DNA of 36,269 bases from Thermoleophilia bacterium (GCA_028285405.1 JANQPH010000048.1:1-36269); one strand, 5' to 3'; counted from the stretch's first letter, positions 14,743-22,338 are shown. Notes: generated from the sequence alone by a model not told the origin. Made by a program: numbers and translations.

Positions 14743-15102
14743 CTACGTGAACGCCGTGAAGTCCACGACCGGGCGGATCTCGACGCCACCTTCGGGCAGC
14801 GGCACCTTCTTCGCGATCGCGACGGCCTCGTCGAGACTCCCCGCCTCGATGAGGTAGAAGCCGCCCAGCTTCTCCTTGGTCTCCGCGTAGGGACCATCGG
14901 TGACCATCCGCTCGCCACCGTCGCCGACCCGCACGGTCGTGGCGTGGTTGGACGACTCGAGCGCCTCACCTGCGACGTAGGCGCCTGACGCCTTGATCTC
15001 CTCCTCGAACGCCATCCAGTGGGGCATGATCTCGGCCATCTGCTCCGGCGTGAAGTCGTCGCTGTCGTAGTCGGGGCCGATCAGGGCCAGCAGGTACTTC
15101 AT
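14743..15102 (-). CDS. YCII/DGPF-domain protein
   Basis: A 119-residue ferredoxin-fold protein with the signature MVTDGPYAETKEKLGGFYLIEA (around residues 66-87; DGPYAETKE is the DGPF family mark) and the N-terminal strand KYLLALIG. The family is common in Actinobacteria, often beside SigJ-type ECF sigma factors, but none is seen here. Its biochemical role is not established. ATG 15102 has an excellent ribosome-binding site (AGGAGG, 5 nt away), which contrasts with its leaderless neighbours. It is divergent from the DUF427 gene across 156 bp holding no further gene. Confidence 0.85.
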   Translation of the reverse strand: MKYLLALIGPDYDSDDFTPEQMAEIMPHWMAFEEEIKASGAYVAGEALESSNHATTVRVGDGGERMVTDGPYAETKEKLGGFYLIEAGSLDEAVAIAKKVPLPEGGVEIRPVVDFTAFT

Positions 15103-15258
15103 GGGGTCCTCCTCACGAGTTCGGGCTCACTCCAGGTCACGAGTACGACGCGCGGCACCGTCGCAAATCGACCGGCCTCGCGAGACGGCGTCGACCCCCC
15201 TCGCGCGGGCCCGTCGGCCCGATCACACTGACACCGTGGGACCGACGCGCGCAACGAC

Positions 15259-15756
15259 ATGAGCCGGCGCCGGCGGATCGAGCCCGAGCCGGGACAGGAG
15301 TCGGTCTGGGACTACCCCCGACCGCCGCGACTGGAGCGCAGCCCGCGCCGAGTCCGGATCGTGCTGGGGGGCGAGACGATCGTCGACACGACCCGCTCGG
15401 CCCGCGTGCTCGAGACCAGCCACCCACCGGTGCACTACATCCCGCCCGAGGAGTTCCGGCCGGGCGCGCTGACCCCGACCTCCGGAGCGAGCCACTGCGA
15501 GTGGAAGGGCCGCGCGGCGTACTTCGACGTCACCGGAGGGGACCGACGAGTCGAGCGGGGCGCGTGGGCGTATCCCCGGCCGACCCGCGCGTTCGAGGAG
15601 ATCACGGGGTGGGTCGCCGTCTACCCGGCGCTCATGGATGCGTGCTTCCTCGACGACGACCGGGTCGACGCCCAGGACGGCGACTTCTACGGGGGCTGGA
15701 TCACGCCGGAGATCGTGGGCCCGTTCAAGGGCGGACCAGGGACGTGGGGCTGGTAG
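15259..15756 (+). CDS. DUF427-family protein
   Basis: The 165-residue protein matches DUF427: VWDYPRPPRLE near the start, VRIVLGGETIVDTTRSARVLETSHPPVHYIP-type strand/turn pattern, then ASHCEWKGRAAYFDV and AWAYPRP. It should fold as a small beta barrel. Function is unknown; the family is widespread in Actinobacteria and fungi. ATG 15259 is the first start of the frame; no strong ribosome-binding site is present. The C terminus (GGWITPEIVGPFKGGPGTWGW) is Gly/Trp-rich and typical for the family. It is probably monocistronic, with the thyX promoter directly downstream. Confidence 0.85.
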   Translation: MSRRRRIEPEPGQESVWDYPRPPRLERSPRRVRIVLGGETIVDTTRSARVLETSHPPVHYIPPEEFRPGALTPTSGASHCEWKGRAAYFDVTGGDRRVERGAWAYPRPTRAFEEITGWVAVYPALMDACFLDDDRVDAQDGDFYGGWITPEIVGPFKGGPGTWGW

Positions 15757-15775
15757 CGACGGCCACCGGCGCGGG

Positions 15776-15781
15776 TAGCAT
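15776..15781 (+). promoter_or_regulatory. -10 box TAGCAT of the thyX operon
   Basis: TAGCAT predicts a transcript start near 15788. The perfect palindrome GACAGCTGTC (15793-15802) sits just after it and could be an operator or a short RNA stem. Confidence 0.4.
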
Positions 15782-15839
15782 CCGAACCGTCTGACAGCTG
15801 TCGGGGGCACGGTCCACCGACGAGACGAACGGGGGCACC

Positions 15840-16625
15840 CTGCACGAGACGAGCCCAACGGTCTTCCTGATCGCGCGCCCCACCGTGGACGTGCCGGGGA
15901 TGGCCGCGTATCTCGACGATGTCGGCGGCCGGTCCTGGCTCGACCGCCAGCTCGAGGACGGCGGCTGCCCGCCCGCCGCCGAGCTGCTGGTCGAGTTCGC
16001 CGGGAGGGCCTGCTACCGCAGCTGGGAGCCGGGGCTCAACCCGAACGTCAGCCGGATCCGGACGGACTCGACCGAGTACTTCGCCAACCTGCTCGCGAGC
16101 GGGCACGGCAGCGTCCTCGAGCACGCCAACTTCTCGTTCGCGTTCCGCAACGTCAGCCGGGTCGCGACCCACGAGATCGTGCGCCACCGGGCAGGCGCGG
16201 CATACAGCCAGGAGAGCCTCCGGTACGTCCGCCTGACCGACATCGGCTTTCGGGTGCCCCCGGCGCTCGAGCCGCTCCGCAACCAGTGCATCGAGATGGT
16301 CGAGCGGCTCGAGGAGTTCCAGGTGAGCGCGGCCACCGAGCTCGGCATCGACGACGACGGGGTGCCCTTCTCGGTGAAGAAGGAGGTGACCTCGGCGCTG
16401 CGGCGCCTGGCGCCGATCGGGCTCAGCACCGACATCATCGTGACGATGAACGTGCGCACGCTTCGCCACGTGATCGCGATGCGGACCGCGCCGGAGGCCG
16501 AGGAGGAGCTGCGGCTGATCTTCGATCAGGTCGCCGAGCTGGCGGTCGCCGAGGCGCCGGACCTCTTCCAGGATCTCTCCCGTCGCGACGACGGCACCTG
16601 GGTGCCCGAGCACGAGAAGGTCTGA
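15840..16625 (+). CDS. thyX: Flavin-dependent thymidylate synthase
   Basis: ThyX converts dUMP to dTMP using methylene-tetrahydrofolate and FAD. The motif RHRAGAAYSQESLRY (the family RHRxxSxxxxSxR region, with Ala at the first Ser position), GHGSVLEHANFSF and NVRTLRHVI identify it. The N-terminal family sequence VFLIARPTVDVPG begins before GTG 15885. The frame is open upstream to the TGA at 15792 and contains only CTG codons (15798, 15840) as possible starts; CTG 15840 is chosen because GGGGG lies 4 nt upstream, giving about 261 residues. With GTG 15885 the protein has 246. It is the first gene of an operon with an orphan membrane protein and yqhQ. Confidence 0.93.
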   Translation: MHETSPTVFLIARPTVDVPGMAAYLDDVGGRSWLDRQLEDGGCPPAAELLVEFAGRACYRSWEPGLNPNVSRIRTDSTEYFANLLASGHGSVLEHANFSFAFRNVSRVATHEIVRHRAGAAYSQESLRYVRLTDIGFRVPPALEPLRNQCIEMVERLEEFQVSAATELGIDDDGVPFSVKKEVTSALRRLAPIGLSTDIIVTMNVRTLRHVIAMRTAPEAEEELRLIFDQVAELAVAEAPDLFQDLSRRDDGTWVPEHEKV

Positions 16626-17500
16626 TGGAGGACGTCCTGCAGCTGGCCAGGAACTCGGCGATCGGCCGGCCGCTCGACCCGAACGTGCCGTCGAACAAGG
16701 CGGTGCTCGTCGGATCGGCGGCGGCGGGCGCGATCACGCTGGCCGCGCATCTGGCGACCCGCCGACCGAAGCCGATCCGAGCGGCCGTCGCGAGCGCCGA
16801 GGCGTGCTTCATGGCCTGGGCGATCGGACGCGAGCTCGATCCCGACGAGCAGTCGAGCGCCATCCTGGCGATGCCGCTCGCGCTCGCCGGACGGGCGTTC
16901 GGGCGCCCTGGGCTCGGCGCCAGCTTCCCGGCGCTGCTCGCGGCCCGGCTCGCGGCGGGAACGGTGGGCGCGCCGCTGCAACCGGCCGATGCCGCGCAGG
17001 TCGCCGGCGCGGGACTCCTCGCGGGAGGACGCCCCGCCTCGTGGCCGTTCGCCGTTGCGCTCGGCGTCGGTCTCGAGCAGGACCGCAGCCTCGGCGACCG
17101 CACGAACATCGCGACCGGGGCGACGCTGCTCGCCGCGGCGGTCGGTGCCGTCGTCTCGCGCACCGTGCCGCGTCCGCGGCCGCCCGGCCTGGCCGGCGGC
17201 GCCTGGCTGGCCGCGGTCGCCGGCGCCGGCCTCGTCGGGGCCCGCGCGGGCGTGCTGCGCTCGCGCACCGACGTCGGTGATCGTCCGCTCCAGGCGTCCC
17301 GGGTCTCGCTGGCCCGGGGGCTGACCGTCGGCGGCGTGCTGCTGGGCGCCGCGATCGACGGTCGCCGCGCGCTCGTCAGCACGGTGCCGGTGGCCGCGGC
17401 GGTGCTGGCGACCGCCGCGACGCGGCTCGCCGCGCGCCTCGATGACCCCTCCGAGCAGGCAACCGCGCATGCGCCCGACCAGGCAGGTGTCAGCTCATGA
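16625..17500 (+). CDS. Ala/Gly-rich membrane protein of unknown function
   Basis: A 291-residue protein composed of many small hydrophobic segments (Ala, Gly, Leu, Val) between about residues 28 and 275, compatible with eight or so membrane helices or re-entrant repeats. It has no recognisable motif. Arg/Pro stretches (RRPKPIR, RTVPRPRPPG, RARAG) would be loops. ATG 16625 overlaps the thyX stop by one base (TGATG) and its own stop overlaps the yqhQ ATG, so it is firmly inside that operon. Codon bias matches the neighbours. I do not assign a function. Confidence 0.7.
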   Translation: MEDVLQLARNSAIGRPLDPNVPSNKAVLVGSAAAGAITLAAHLATRRPKPIRAAVASAEACFMAWAIGRELDPDEQSSAILAMPLALAGRAFGRPGLGASFPALLAARLAAGTVGAPLQPADAAQVAGAGLLAGGRPASWPFAVALGVGLEQDRSLGDRTNIATGATLLAAAVGAVVSRTVPRPRPPGLAGGAWLAAVAGAGLVGARAGVLRSRTDVGDRPLQASRVSLARGLTVGGVLLGAAIDGRRALVSTVPVAAAVLATAATRLAARLDDPSEQATAHAPDQAGVSS

Positions 17501-18330
17501 GCCCGAATCGGCCACGACGCGACGGCGAGCCGAGGCTCGGGGGGATGGCCCTCTCCAACGGGCTCCTGGTTCACGATCACGATCGGTGGGCTGCGGCCGT
17601 GCGCGATCGCGAGGGAACCCTCCAGGTGGCGAGCGGGCGCGCCCCCAAGCTGGAGCTCGGTCGCTTCGGCCGACTCCCCCTCGTGCGCGGCGTCGTCCGC
17701 CTCGCCGAGGCGCTCGCGATCCTTCCCGCCATGCGCCGACGCCTGCCACAGGCGCGGCTGGCGATGGAGGACCGCCGCGGTCTGATCATCCTGCTCCTCG
17801 GCGCCCTGGTCGCCGCTATCGCCCGGCGCAAGGTCCCGTCGGTCATGGCGCAGGAGGCGGTTGGGTCGGCGGTCGGCGTCCTCCCGGCCCTGATCCTCCT
17901 TCGCGGCTCGCAGGTCGCCGTGTGGCACGGCGTCGAGCACAAGTGCATCGCGGCCTACGAAGCCGGCGGCATCGACGCCGTCGACGCGGCGGAGGACCAC
18001 GCCAAGGAGCACGATCGCTGTGGCTCGAACCTGGTCGTGCCGATGATCCTGTCCGGCGCGCTGGTGAACGCCGGCGTGAGGTCGGTCGTGAGAAAGCCGG
18101 GGCCGATCACGCGGACGCTGGCGGCTGCCGCCGCGGTCGGGGTCGCGGTCGAGGCCTTCGCGTTCGCCACGAAGCGCCCAAACAGCACCCCCGCACGCGC
18201 GATCCACGGAATGGGTCGGCAGATCCAGCGCCGGTTCGTCACGAAGGAGCCATCGCCGGGCGACCTGGTGGTGGGCCAGGCGGCGCTCGAGACCCTGCTC
18301 CGACCCAGGTTGCGAGCCGACCAGGAATGA
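17497..18330 (+). CDS. yqhQ: YqhQ/DUF1385-family membrane protein
   Basis: The 277-residue product carries the DUF1385 marks: GGMALSNGLLV near residue 15, VWHGVEHKCIAAYEAG about 147-162 and HDRCGSNLVVPM about 171-182. His and Cys in these motifs may bind metal; the family has no firm function. Two or three hydrophobic helices (residues about 95-112, 120-140 and 205-225) place it in the membrane. ATG 17497 overlaps the preceding stop (ATGA). The family often neighbours ribosomal L31 or prfA genes, which is not so here. Confidence 0.85.
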   Translation: MSPNRPRRDGEPRLGGMALSNGLLVHDHDRWAAAVRDREGTLQVASGRAPKLELGRFGRLPLVRGVVRLAEALAILPAMRRRLPQARLAMEDRRGLIILLLGALVAAIARRKVPSVMAQEAVGSAVGVLPALILLRGSQVAVWHGVEHKCIAAYEAGGIDAVDAAEDHAKEHDRCGSNLVVPMILSGALVNAGVRSVVRKPGPITRTLAAAAAVGVAVEAFAFATKRPNSTPARAIHGMGRQIQRRFVTKEPSPGDLVVGQAALETLLRPRLRADQE

Positions 18331-18422
18331 GCGCCCGGGCGTCGGTGATCGTGGCGACCGATCCTCGGCAGCCGGGATCCGGCGCGCTCGCCCCGAGCCG
18401 GACGGGAACGGCCGCGGGGTGA
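18327..18422 (+). CDS. Possible 31-residue coupled small ORF
   Basis: ATG 18327 overlaps the yqhQ stop as ATGA and opens a 31-codon frame with GC-rich third positions, ending in a TGA that in turn overlaps a GTG starting a 23-codon frame (18419-18490). The product (MSARASVIVATDPRQPG at the start) resembles nothing I know. Small frames of this kind also arise by chance in GC-rich DNA. Confidence 0.25.
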   Translation: MSARASVIVATDPRQPGSGALAPSRTGTAAG

Positions 18423-18494
18423 CGATCGAGGTCCATGCCGGGGGACCACCTGCCTTCTCGCGCCGGCTGGCCGTGACCGAGCGGGCGTAGGCCC

Positions 18495-18500
18495 TACTGT
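18495..18500 (+). promoter_or_regulatory. -10 box TACTGT before the ycnI-like gene
   Basis: TACTGT fits TANNNT and lies 8 nt before ATG 18509, the start of a 10-codon ORF whose TGA overlaps the GTG (18538) of the YcnI-like gene. Confidence 0.35.
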
Positions 18501-18537
18501 TCGTCGAGATGCGCAACAGGCTGGCAGCGACCTCTCG

Positions 18538-19191
18538 GTGATCCGACCGCTCGTCGCCATGCTCGCGTTCGCCGGCACGCTCCTCGCCGTGGCGCCGGCC
18601 GCAGCACACATCGACGTCCTCCCCCGCGAGGTGGTCGCCGAAGAGCCGGTCGAGTTCACGGTGCGCGTCCCCACCGAGCGGGAGGTCGCCACAACCGGAG
18701 TCAGCGTCGACTTCCCCGACGAGGTGACGGTCTTCAGCTTCAAGGACCCTCCGCCCGGCTGGTCCGTCGAGCCCGTCCGCTCGGACGACGGTCGCATCGT
18801 CGGGGTCGAGTATCGCGGCGGCCGCATCGGGGTCGAGCGATTCGAGGACTTCTCGTTCCTCGGGACGCCCTTCGAGACCGGCACCACCGTCTGGCCATCG
18901 CGCCAGCTGTACGCGGACGGCCAGGTCAAGCCGTGGACCGGACCTCCGGAGGACCCCGATGCCGTCCCGGTCGAGACCGGCCCGACCGACCCCGGGCCCG
19001 CCGCGAGCGTGGAGGTGGTGGCACCGGGAGACGAGGGCTCCTCGGCGGCGGTCTCCTCGTCGGGTGACGACTCGAGCGGCGCCGCGATCTGGCTGGGGGT
19101 GATCGCCATCGTGATCGCCGCGCTGGCGGCGCTCGGAGTCGGCCTGCTGTGGTCGTCCCGCCCCGCCCGACTCCCCGAGGACTCCGAGTGA
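18538..19191 (+). CDS. YcnI-like DUF1775 copper-binding exported protein
   Basis: This 217-residue protein has a signal peptide (about residues 1-23, ending PAAA) after which the mature protein begins with His (HIDVLP). In YcnI the N-terminal His coordinates Cu(II). The DUF1775 body follows: EPVEFTVRVPTERE, VSVDFPDEVTVFS, PPPGW and YADGQVKPW with the conserved Trp. A Pro/Asp/Ser-rich linker and a C-terminal membrane helix (about 184-206) with a basic stop anchor it outside the cell. Copper binding is inferred from the family; no copD/copC homolog lies nearby. GTG 18538 is the first start fitting a signal peptide. Confidence 0.82.
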   Translation: MIRPLVAMLAFAGTLLAVAPAAAHIDVLPREVVAEEPVEFTVRVPTEREVATTGVSVDFPDEVTVFSFKDPPPGWSVEPVRSDDGRIVGVEYRGGRIGVERFEDFSFLGTPFETGTTVWPSRQLYADGQVKPWTGPPEDPDAVPVETGPTDPGPAASVEVVAPGDEGSSAAVSSSGDDSSGAAIWLGVIAIVIAALAALGVGLLWSSRPARLPEDSE

Positions 19192-19218
19192 CGAGGCGAA
19201 CTCCCGTGACGCGCGGGC

Positions 19219-19224
19219 TATTGT
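19219..19224 (+). promoter_or_regulatory. -10 box TATTGT, leaderless type
   Basis: TATTGT is followed by 7 nt and then GTG 19232 of the nicotinate phosphoribosyltransferase gene, with no Shine-Dalgarno sequence. Five of six bases fit TATNNT-type consensus well. Confidence 0.5.
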
Positions 19225-19231
19225 CGGCGCC

Positions 19232-20332
19232 GTGAGCGCGACGACGGGCCGGCGGGCTCGGCTGCCCGCCCAGACATTCCAGCTCCCCGTTCAGAAGATG
19301 CGCGAGGGCTACTACAGCGACGCCTACTTCACGCTGACGCGCGAGGTCCTGCTCGCCGCCGAGTACCGGCCCCGTGTCGTCCTGCAGGTCTTCCAGCGCG
19401 AGGAGTCCGTTCTGGGCGGCATCGACGAGGCCATCGCGGTCCTTCGGCTCTGCAGCGGCGCCCCCGGCCCCGACGGAGAATGGGTCGACGGCTGGCCCGA
19501 GCTCGAGGTGCGGGCCCTCCACGACGGTGACGAGATCGATCCATGGGAGACCGTGCTGACGATCGAGGGCGACTACGCGCTGTTCGCCCACCTCGAGACG
19601 ATCTACCTCGGCGCGCTCGGGCGGCGCACGCTCATCAGCCGGAACGTCCGAGACGTCGTCGCGGCCGCCGGCGGCAAGCCGATCCTCTACTTCCCGGCCC
19701 GGTTCGATCACTGGCAGGTCCAGACCGGCGACGGGTGGGCCGCCCACGTCGCCGGCGCGATCGGCGTGTCGACCGACGCGCAGGCGTCCTGGTGGGGCGG
19801 CAAGGGCATGGGCACGGTGCCGCACGGCCTGATCGCCGCCTACGGAGGCGACACGGTCAAAGCCGCCGAGGCGTTCGCCGACCGCTTTGCGGGAGAGGTC
19901 AACGTCACCGTGCTGGTCGACTTCGAGAACGACTCGGTTCGGACCGCGCTCGAGGTCGCGGACCGGCTCGGCCCGGCCCTCTGGGGGATTCGCCTCGACA
20001 CGAGCGCGACGATGGTCGACCGCTCGCTCTGGCACGAGCTCGGCCGGTTCCACCCGATCGGGGTCGTCCCGGAGCTCGTGTGGAAGGTGCGCCGAGCGCT
20101 GGACGAGGCCGGGCATCGGCGGGTCCGAATCGTCGTCTCGGGAGGGTTCGACTCCGAGCGGATCGCGCGCTTCGAGCGAGATGGCGTCCCGGTCGACGCG
20201 TACGGCGTGGGCAGCTCGCTGCTGCGCGGCTCGAACGACTTCACCGCGGACGTCGTGCGCGTGGACGGCGCGCCCTGCGCCAAGGTCGGCCGTGACGAGC
20301 GCCCGAACCCCCGGCTCGAGCTCGTCACGTGA
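19232..20332 (+). CDS. pncB: Nicotinate phosphoribosyltransferase
   Basis: A 366-residue enzyme that makes nicotinate mononucleotide from nicotinate and PRPP in the NAD salvage pathway. Family blocks are present: KMREGYYSDAYF (22-33), the loop with GRRTLISRN near 130-138, and GTVPHGLIAAY with His198, in the position of the histidine that is phosphorylated in the family. VDFENDS and VVSGGFDSERI are the PRPP-binding end. It resembles the shorter archaeal/thermophile type rather than E. coli PncB. Gene symbol by function only. It overlaps the epimerase-like gene downstream (GTGA). Confidence 0.88.
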   Translation: MSATTGRRARLPAQTFQLPVQKMREGYYSDAYFTLTREVLLAAEYRPRVVLQVFQREESVLGGIDEAIAVLRLCSGAPGPDGEWVDGWPELEVRALHDGDEIDPWETVLTIEGDYALFAHLETIYLGALGRRTLISRNVRDVVAAAGGKPILYFPARFDHWQVQTGDGWAAHVAGAIGVSTDAQASWWGGKGMGTVPHGLIAAYGGDTVKAAEAFADRFAGEVNVTVLVDFENDSVRTALEVADRLGPALWGIRLDTSATMVDRSLWHELGRFHPIGVVPELVWKVRRALDEAGHRRVRIVVSGGFDSERIARFERDGVPVDAYGVGSSLLRGSNDFTADVVRVDGAPCAKVGRDERPNPRLELVT

Positions 20333-20742
20333 GCACGCCGGACCCGGGGTGGCGTCTGCACCACGTCGCCCACGTCGTGGACGACCTCGACGCGGCGATC
20401 GACGAGCTCGCCCCGCTGTGGGGACTCGAGCTCGAGATCCGCGAGACCCTCGATGCCCAGCGGGTCGAGGCGGCCATGCTGCGACGCGGCGACGTCCGCG
20501 TCGAGCTGATCGCGCCCACGGATCCGGAGTCCGGCGTGGCGCGTTTCCTCGAGAGCCGGGGCCCCGGCTTCCATCACGTCGCCTACTCGGTCGCCGATGT
20601 CGCGGAGACGCTCAGCGAGCTCAGCGAGCGCGGTGCCGAGCTGATCGACGAGCGGCCGCGTCCCGGCCTGGGTGGTCACCTGGTCGCGTTCGTCCACCCG
20701 CGCTCGGGCGGCGGCGTCCTCACGGAGCTCGTCGAGGACTGA
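20329..20742 (+). CDS. mce: VOC-fold protein, methylmalonyl-CoA epimerase-like
   Basis: The 137-residue protein consists of two VOC modules. HHVAHVVDDLDAAI (11-24) opens the first and FHHVAYSVADV (81-91) the second; candidate metal ligands are His12, Glu59, His83 and Glu133. The end RPRPGLGGHLVAFVHPRSGG (109-128) is characteristic of methylmalonyl-CoA epimerases, which interconvert the (S) and (R) forms in propionyl-CoA metabolism. No mutase or carboxylase gene is in the window, so the substrate is by similarity. GTG 20329 overlaps pncB; a strong hairpin follows. Confidence 0.82.
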   Translation: MSTPDPGWRLHHVAHVVDDLDAAIDELAPLWGLELEIRETLDAQRVEAAMLRRGDVRVELIAPTDPESGVARFLESRGPGFHHVAYSVADVAETLSELSERGAELIDERPRPGLGGHLVAFVHPRSGGGVLTELVED

Positions 20743-20754
20743 CGGCCAGAGAGC

Positions 20755-20786
20755 GGCGTGGGCCAGCGTCGCCGCTGGCCCACGCC
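20755..20786. terminator. Terminator hairpin, 14-bp perfect stem
   Basis: GGCGTGGGCCAGCG (20755-20768) pairs fully with 20773-20786 around a 4-nt loop, in the 61 bp between two converging genes. No T-run follows. Position and perfect stem support bidirectional termination. Confidence 0.75.
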
Positions 20787-20803
20787 ACCCGAGCGTGAGA
20801 GTG

Positions 20804-21463
20804 CTACGGAAGTGGCACGCTCTCCTCGCTGCTGATCGACGGGACCGCGCTCCGATCGCATGCCTCGGCAGGCGGCGTTCTGTCCCGGCTGATCATGCAC
20901 TCGGGCAGGATCGGAACAGGGATGCGCGCCCCGTGGGGCCACGGCCCGGCAGTGCTCACGCGAAGGCTGGCACCCTCGGCGCCCGCCGGTGCGACGGGGA
21001 GTGCCAGGGGGTTGGTCAGGGCATATCCGTTGGCTGGGTCCCACCCCTCGGGTGCCGCGAGACTCAGGCGAAAGCCCTCCGAGTTCGGCCCTGGAAGCCC
21101 AATCGCCGCATTGCCCGGAAGCGGTCCGCCGAGCTTCGCGTCGATCGTTTCCGTGACCCCCGCGTTCACGAGGGCCAAGGCCAGCAGCGCCTCTCCGTAG
21201 GTCGTGCCGGTCGGGAAGACGAGACTTCCGAGCTCCGGCTGCACCTTGGGCGAGCTCGCGCTCGAGCGCGCCGCGAACGCGCGCTCGATACCTGCGATGG
21301 CCCGATCGCTCTGGGTTGTGGCCTGCGAGTGCTCAGCTGCGGCCGCACCTCGGGCGGCGACATCGCCGGGACCGGCCAGCCCGGCCCAGGCCCCGAAGCC
21401 GGCCAGCGACGCTGTGCCGATGCCGGCGAGCGTGAGGCCGATGCGTCTGTGTGTCGTTCGCAT
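20804..21463 (-). CDS. Secreted protein of unknown function
   Basis: A 219-residue protein with an N-terminal signal peptide (MRTTHRR then a hydrophobic run to about residue 38, cleavage probably after an Ala-Xaa-Ala near 34-41). A helical segment (EHSQATTQSDRAIAGIERAF) precedes a beta-rich part without a familiar motif; two Cys near the C terminus (PECMISRD, EACDRS) may form a disulfide. ATG 21463 has a strong ribosome-binding site (AGGAGGGG). It is divergent from another exported orphan across 167 bp containing two ACCGGT motifs. I cannot assign a role. Confidence 0.72.
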   Translation of the reverse strand: MRTTHRRIGLTLAGIGTASLAGFGAWAGLAGPGDVAARGAAAAEHSQATTQSDRAIAGIERAFAARSSASSPKVQPELGSLVFPTGTTYGEALLALALVNAGVTETIDAKLGGPLPGNAAIGLPGPNSEGFRLSLAAPEGWDPANGYALTNPLALPVAPAGAEGASLRVSTAGPWPHGARIPVPILPECMISRDRTPPAEACDRSAVPSISSEESVPLP

Positions 21464-21551
21464 GGTGTCCCCTCCTCGCCTCGGCGCTGAGACTCTGGCA
21501 GGTCGAGGACCCGTTCCCATCACGACCGGTGCGCTGTTACTTCCCGTCACG

Positions 21552-21561
21552 CAACCGGTTG
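21552..21561. promoter_or_regulatory. CAACCGGTTG palindrome between divergent secreted genes
   Basis: A perfect 10-bp palindrome with a second ACCGGT at 21525-21530, 29 bp apart centre to centre. Both lie in the shared regulatory region of the two exported proteins. A candidate operator, not proven. Confidence 0.3.
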
Positions 21562-21630
21562 GGTGGAATATCGGCTGCGTGGGATGTCGCGATCTCGTTC
21601 ACACGACACCGCAACCACGGGAGGGTCACG

Positions 21631-22206
21631 ATGAAGACACGAGGTGCCGCCGTGCTGGCGCTCGCGGCCGTGGCGGGGATCGGTATCCCCTTCGCGGTTG
21701 CCCAGACGCAGTCGGCAGATGGCGAGCGCGTCGTCGCCAGCCCAGACTTCGTTCCGCCGGAGCTCGTCGAGACCGAGACACGTGATGGAACACGCCAGCT
21801 GCCCGACCTCTCGGACACCGTTCAGATGGCAAAGCTGGAGTTCCTTGGCGCGGCCGAGGGGATGCAGTTCCTTCGGGGGCCCTCGATTCCCGGTCTCGTC
21901 AAGCCCGGCAAGGGCGTGTCGCAGTGCTTCGTGCTCGTCCACAGCAACAACGAGGCCCAGGTGGGCTGCGCCAACCCGGGAGAAGAACTCGTGGGACCGA
22001 GCTACATGAACTCGGAGCTACCCGGCGGCCGTGTTGAGGGCGCGATCTTCACGACCGCCGGCACGACGGAGCTCCTGATCGACGGCCGGTCGGTGCCCAT
22101 GACCGACGGCGGGGTTGCTCCGGTCGTGTCGAGCGCGGAACTTCCGGCAGCAGCGGAGATCACCGAGGTTCGCTCCGATGGCTCCCGCGAGACCGTCCGC
22201 GGCTGA
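21631..22206 (+). CDS. Secreted protein of unknown function
   Basis: The 191-residue product has a clear signal peptide (MKTRGAAVLALAAVAGIGIP, cleavage likely after AVAQ or AVA near residue 24). The mature part has one cysteine pair (SQCFVLVHSNN, VGCANPG), suggesting one disulfide, and repeated strand-turn patterns ending in ITEVRSDGSRETVRG. No known domain is seen. ATG 21631 follows GGGAGGG. It faces the other exported orphan head to head; the two may be co-regulated. Base composition is slightly lower in GC than the neighbours, a weak hint of an accessory region. Confidence 0.72.
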   Translation: MKTRGAAVLALAAVAGIGIPFAVAQTQSADGERVVASPDFVPPELVETETRDGTRQLPDLSDTVQMAKLEFLGAAEGMQFLRGPSIPGLVKPGKGVSQCFVLVHSNNEAQVGCANPGEELVGPSYMNSELPGGRVEGAIFTTAGTTELLIDGRSVPMTDGGVAPVVSSAELPAAAEITEVRSDGSRETVRG

Positions 22207-22275
22207 CGCTCTCTTGGCACCGCGCCTGTTCGAGGAGTCCGAACGCAGCCCATCGGGATCCCGCTCGTCCGCCGC

Positions 22276-22296
22276 CCCGGGCTATCATCGCCCGGG
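22276..22296. promoter_or_regulatory. Inverted repeat enclosing a -10 box
   Basis: CCCGGGC (22276-22282) and GCCCGGG (22290-22296) flank exactly TATCATC, whose first six bases are a TANNNT -10 hexamer. A dimeric repressor bound here would block RNA polymerase. Directly adjacent is a second stem, 22296-22302 with 22307-22313 (7 bp, loop GCGG), in the predicted leader. Confidence 0.45.
22283..22288 (+). promoter_or_regulatory. -10 box TATCAT of the small-protein/ychF pair
   Basis: TATCAT predicts a start near 22295 and a leader of about 44 nt before ATG 22339, containing the 7-bp stem at 22296-22313. Confidence 0.45.
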
Positions 22297-22338
22297 TCGA
22301 GCGCGGGCTCGACGGAGCGGATCGAGACGGGGGTAGGC

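Noticed and set aside
15793-15802. GACAGCTGTC palindrome as firm operator of thyX
   Set aside because: Ten-base palindromes occur by chance often enough that a separate feature was not justified; only mentioned with the promoter.
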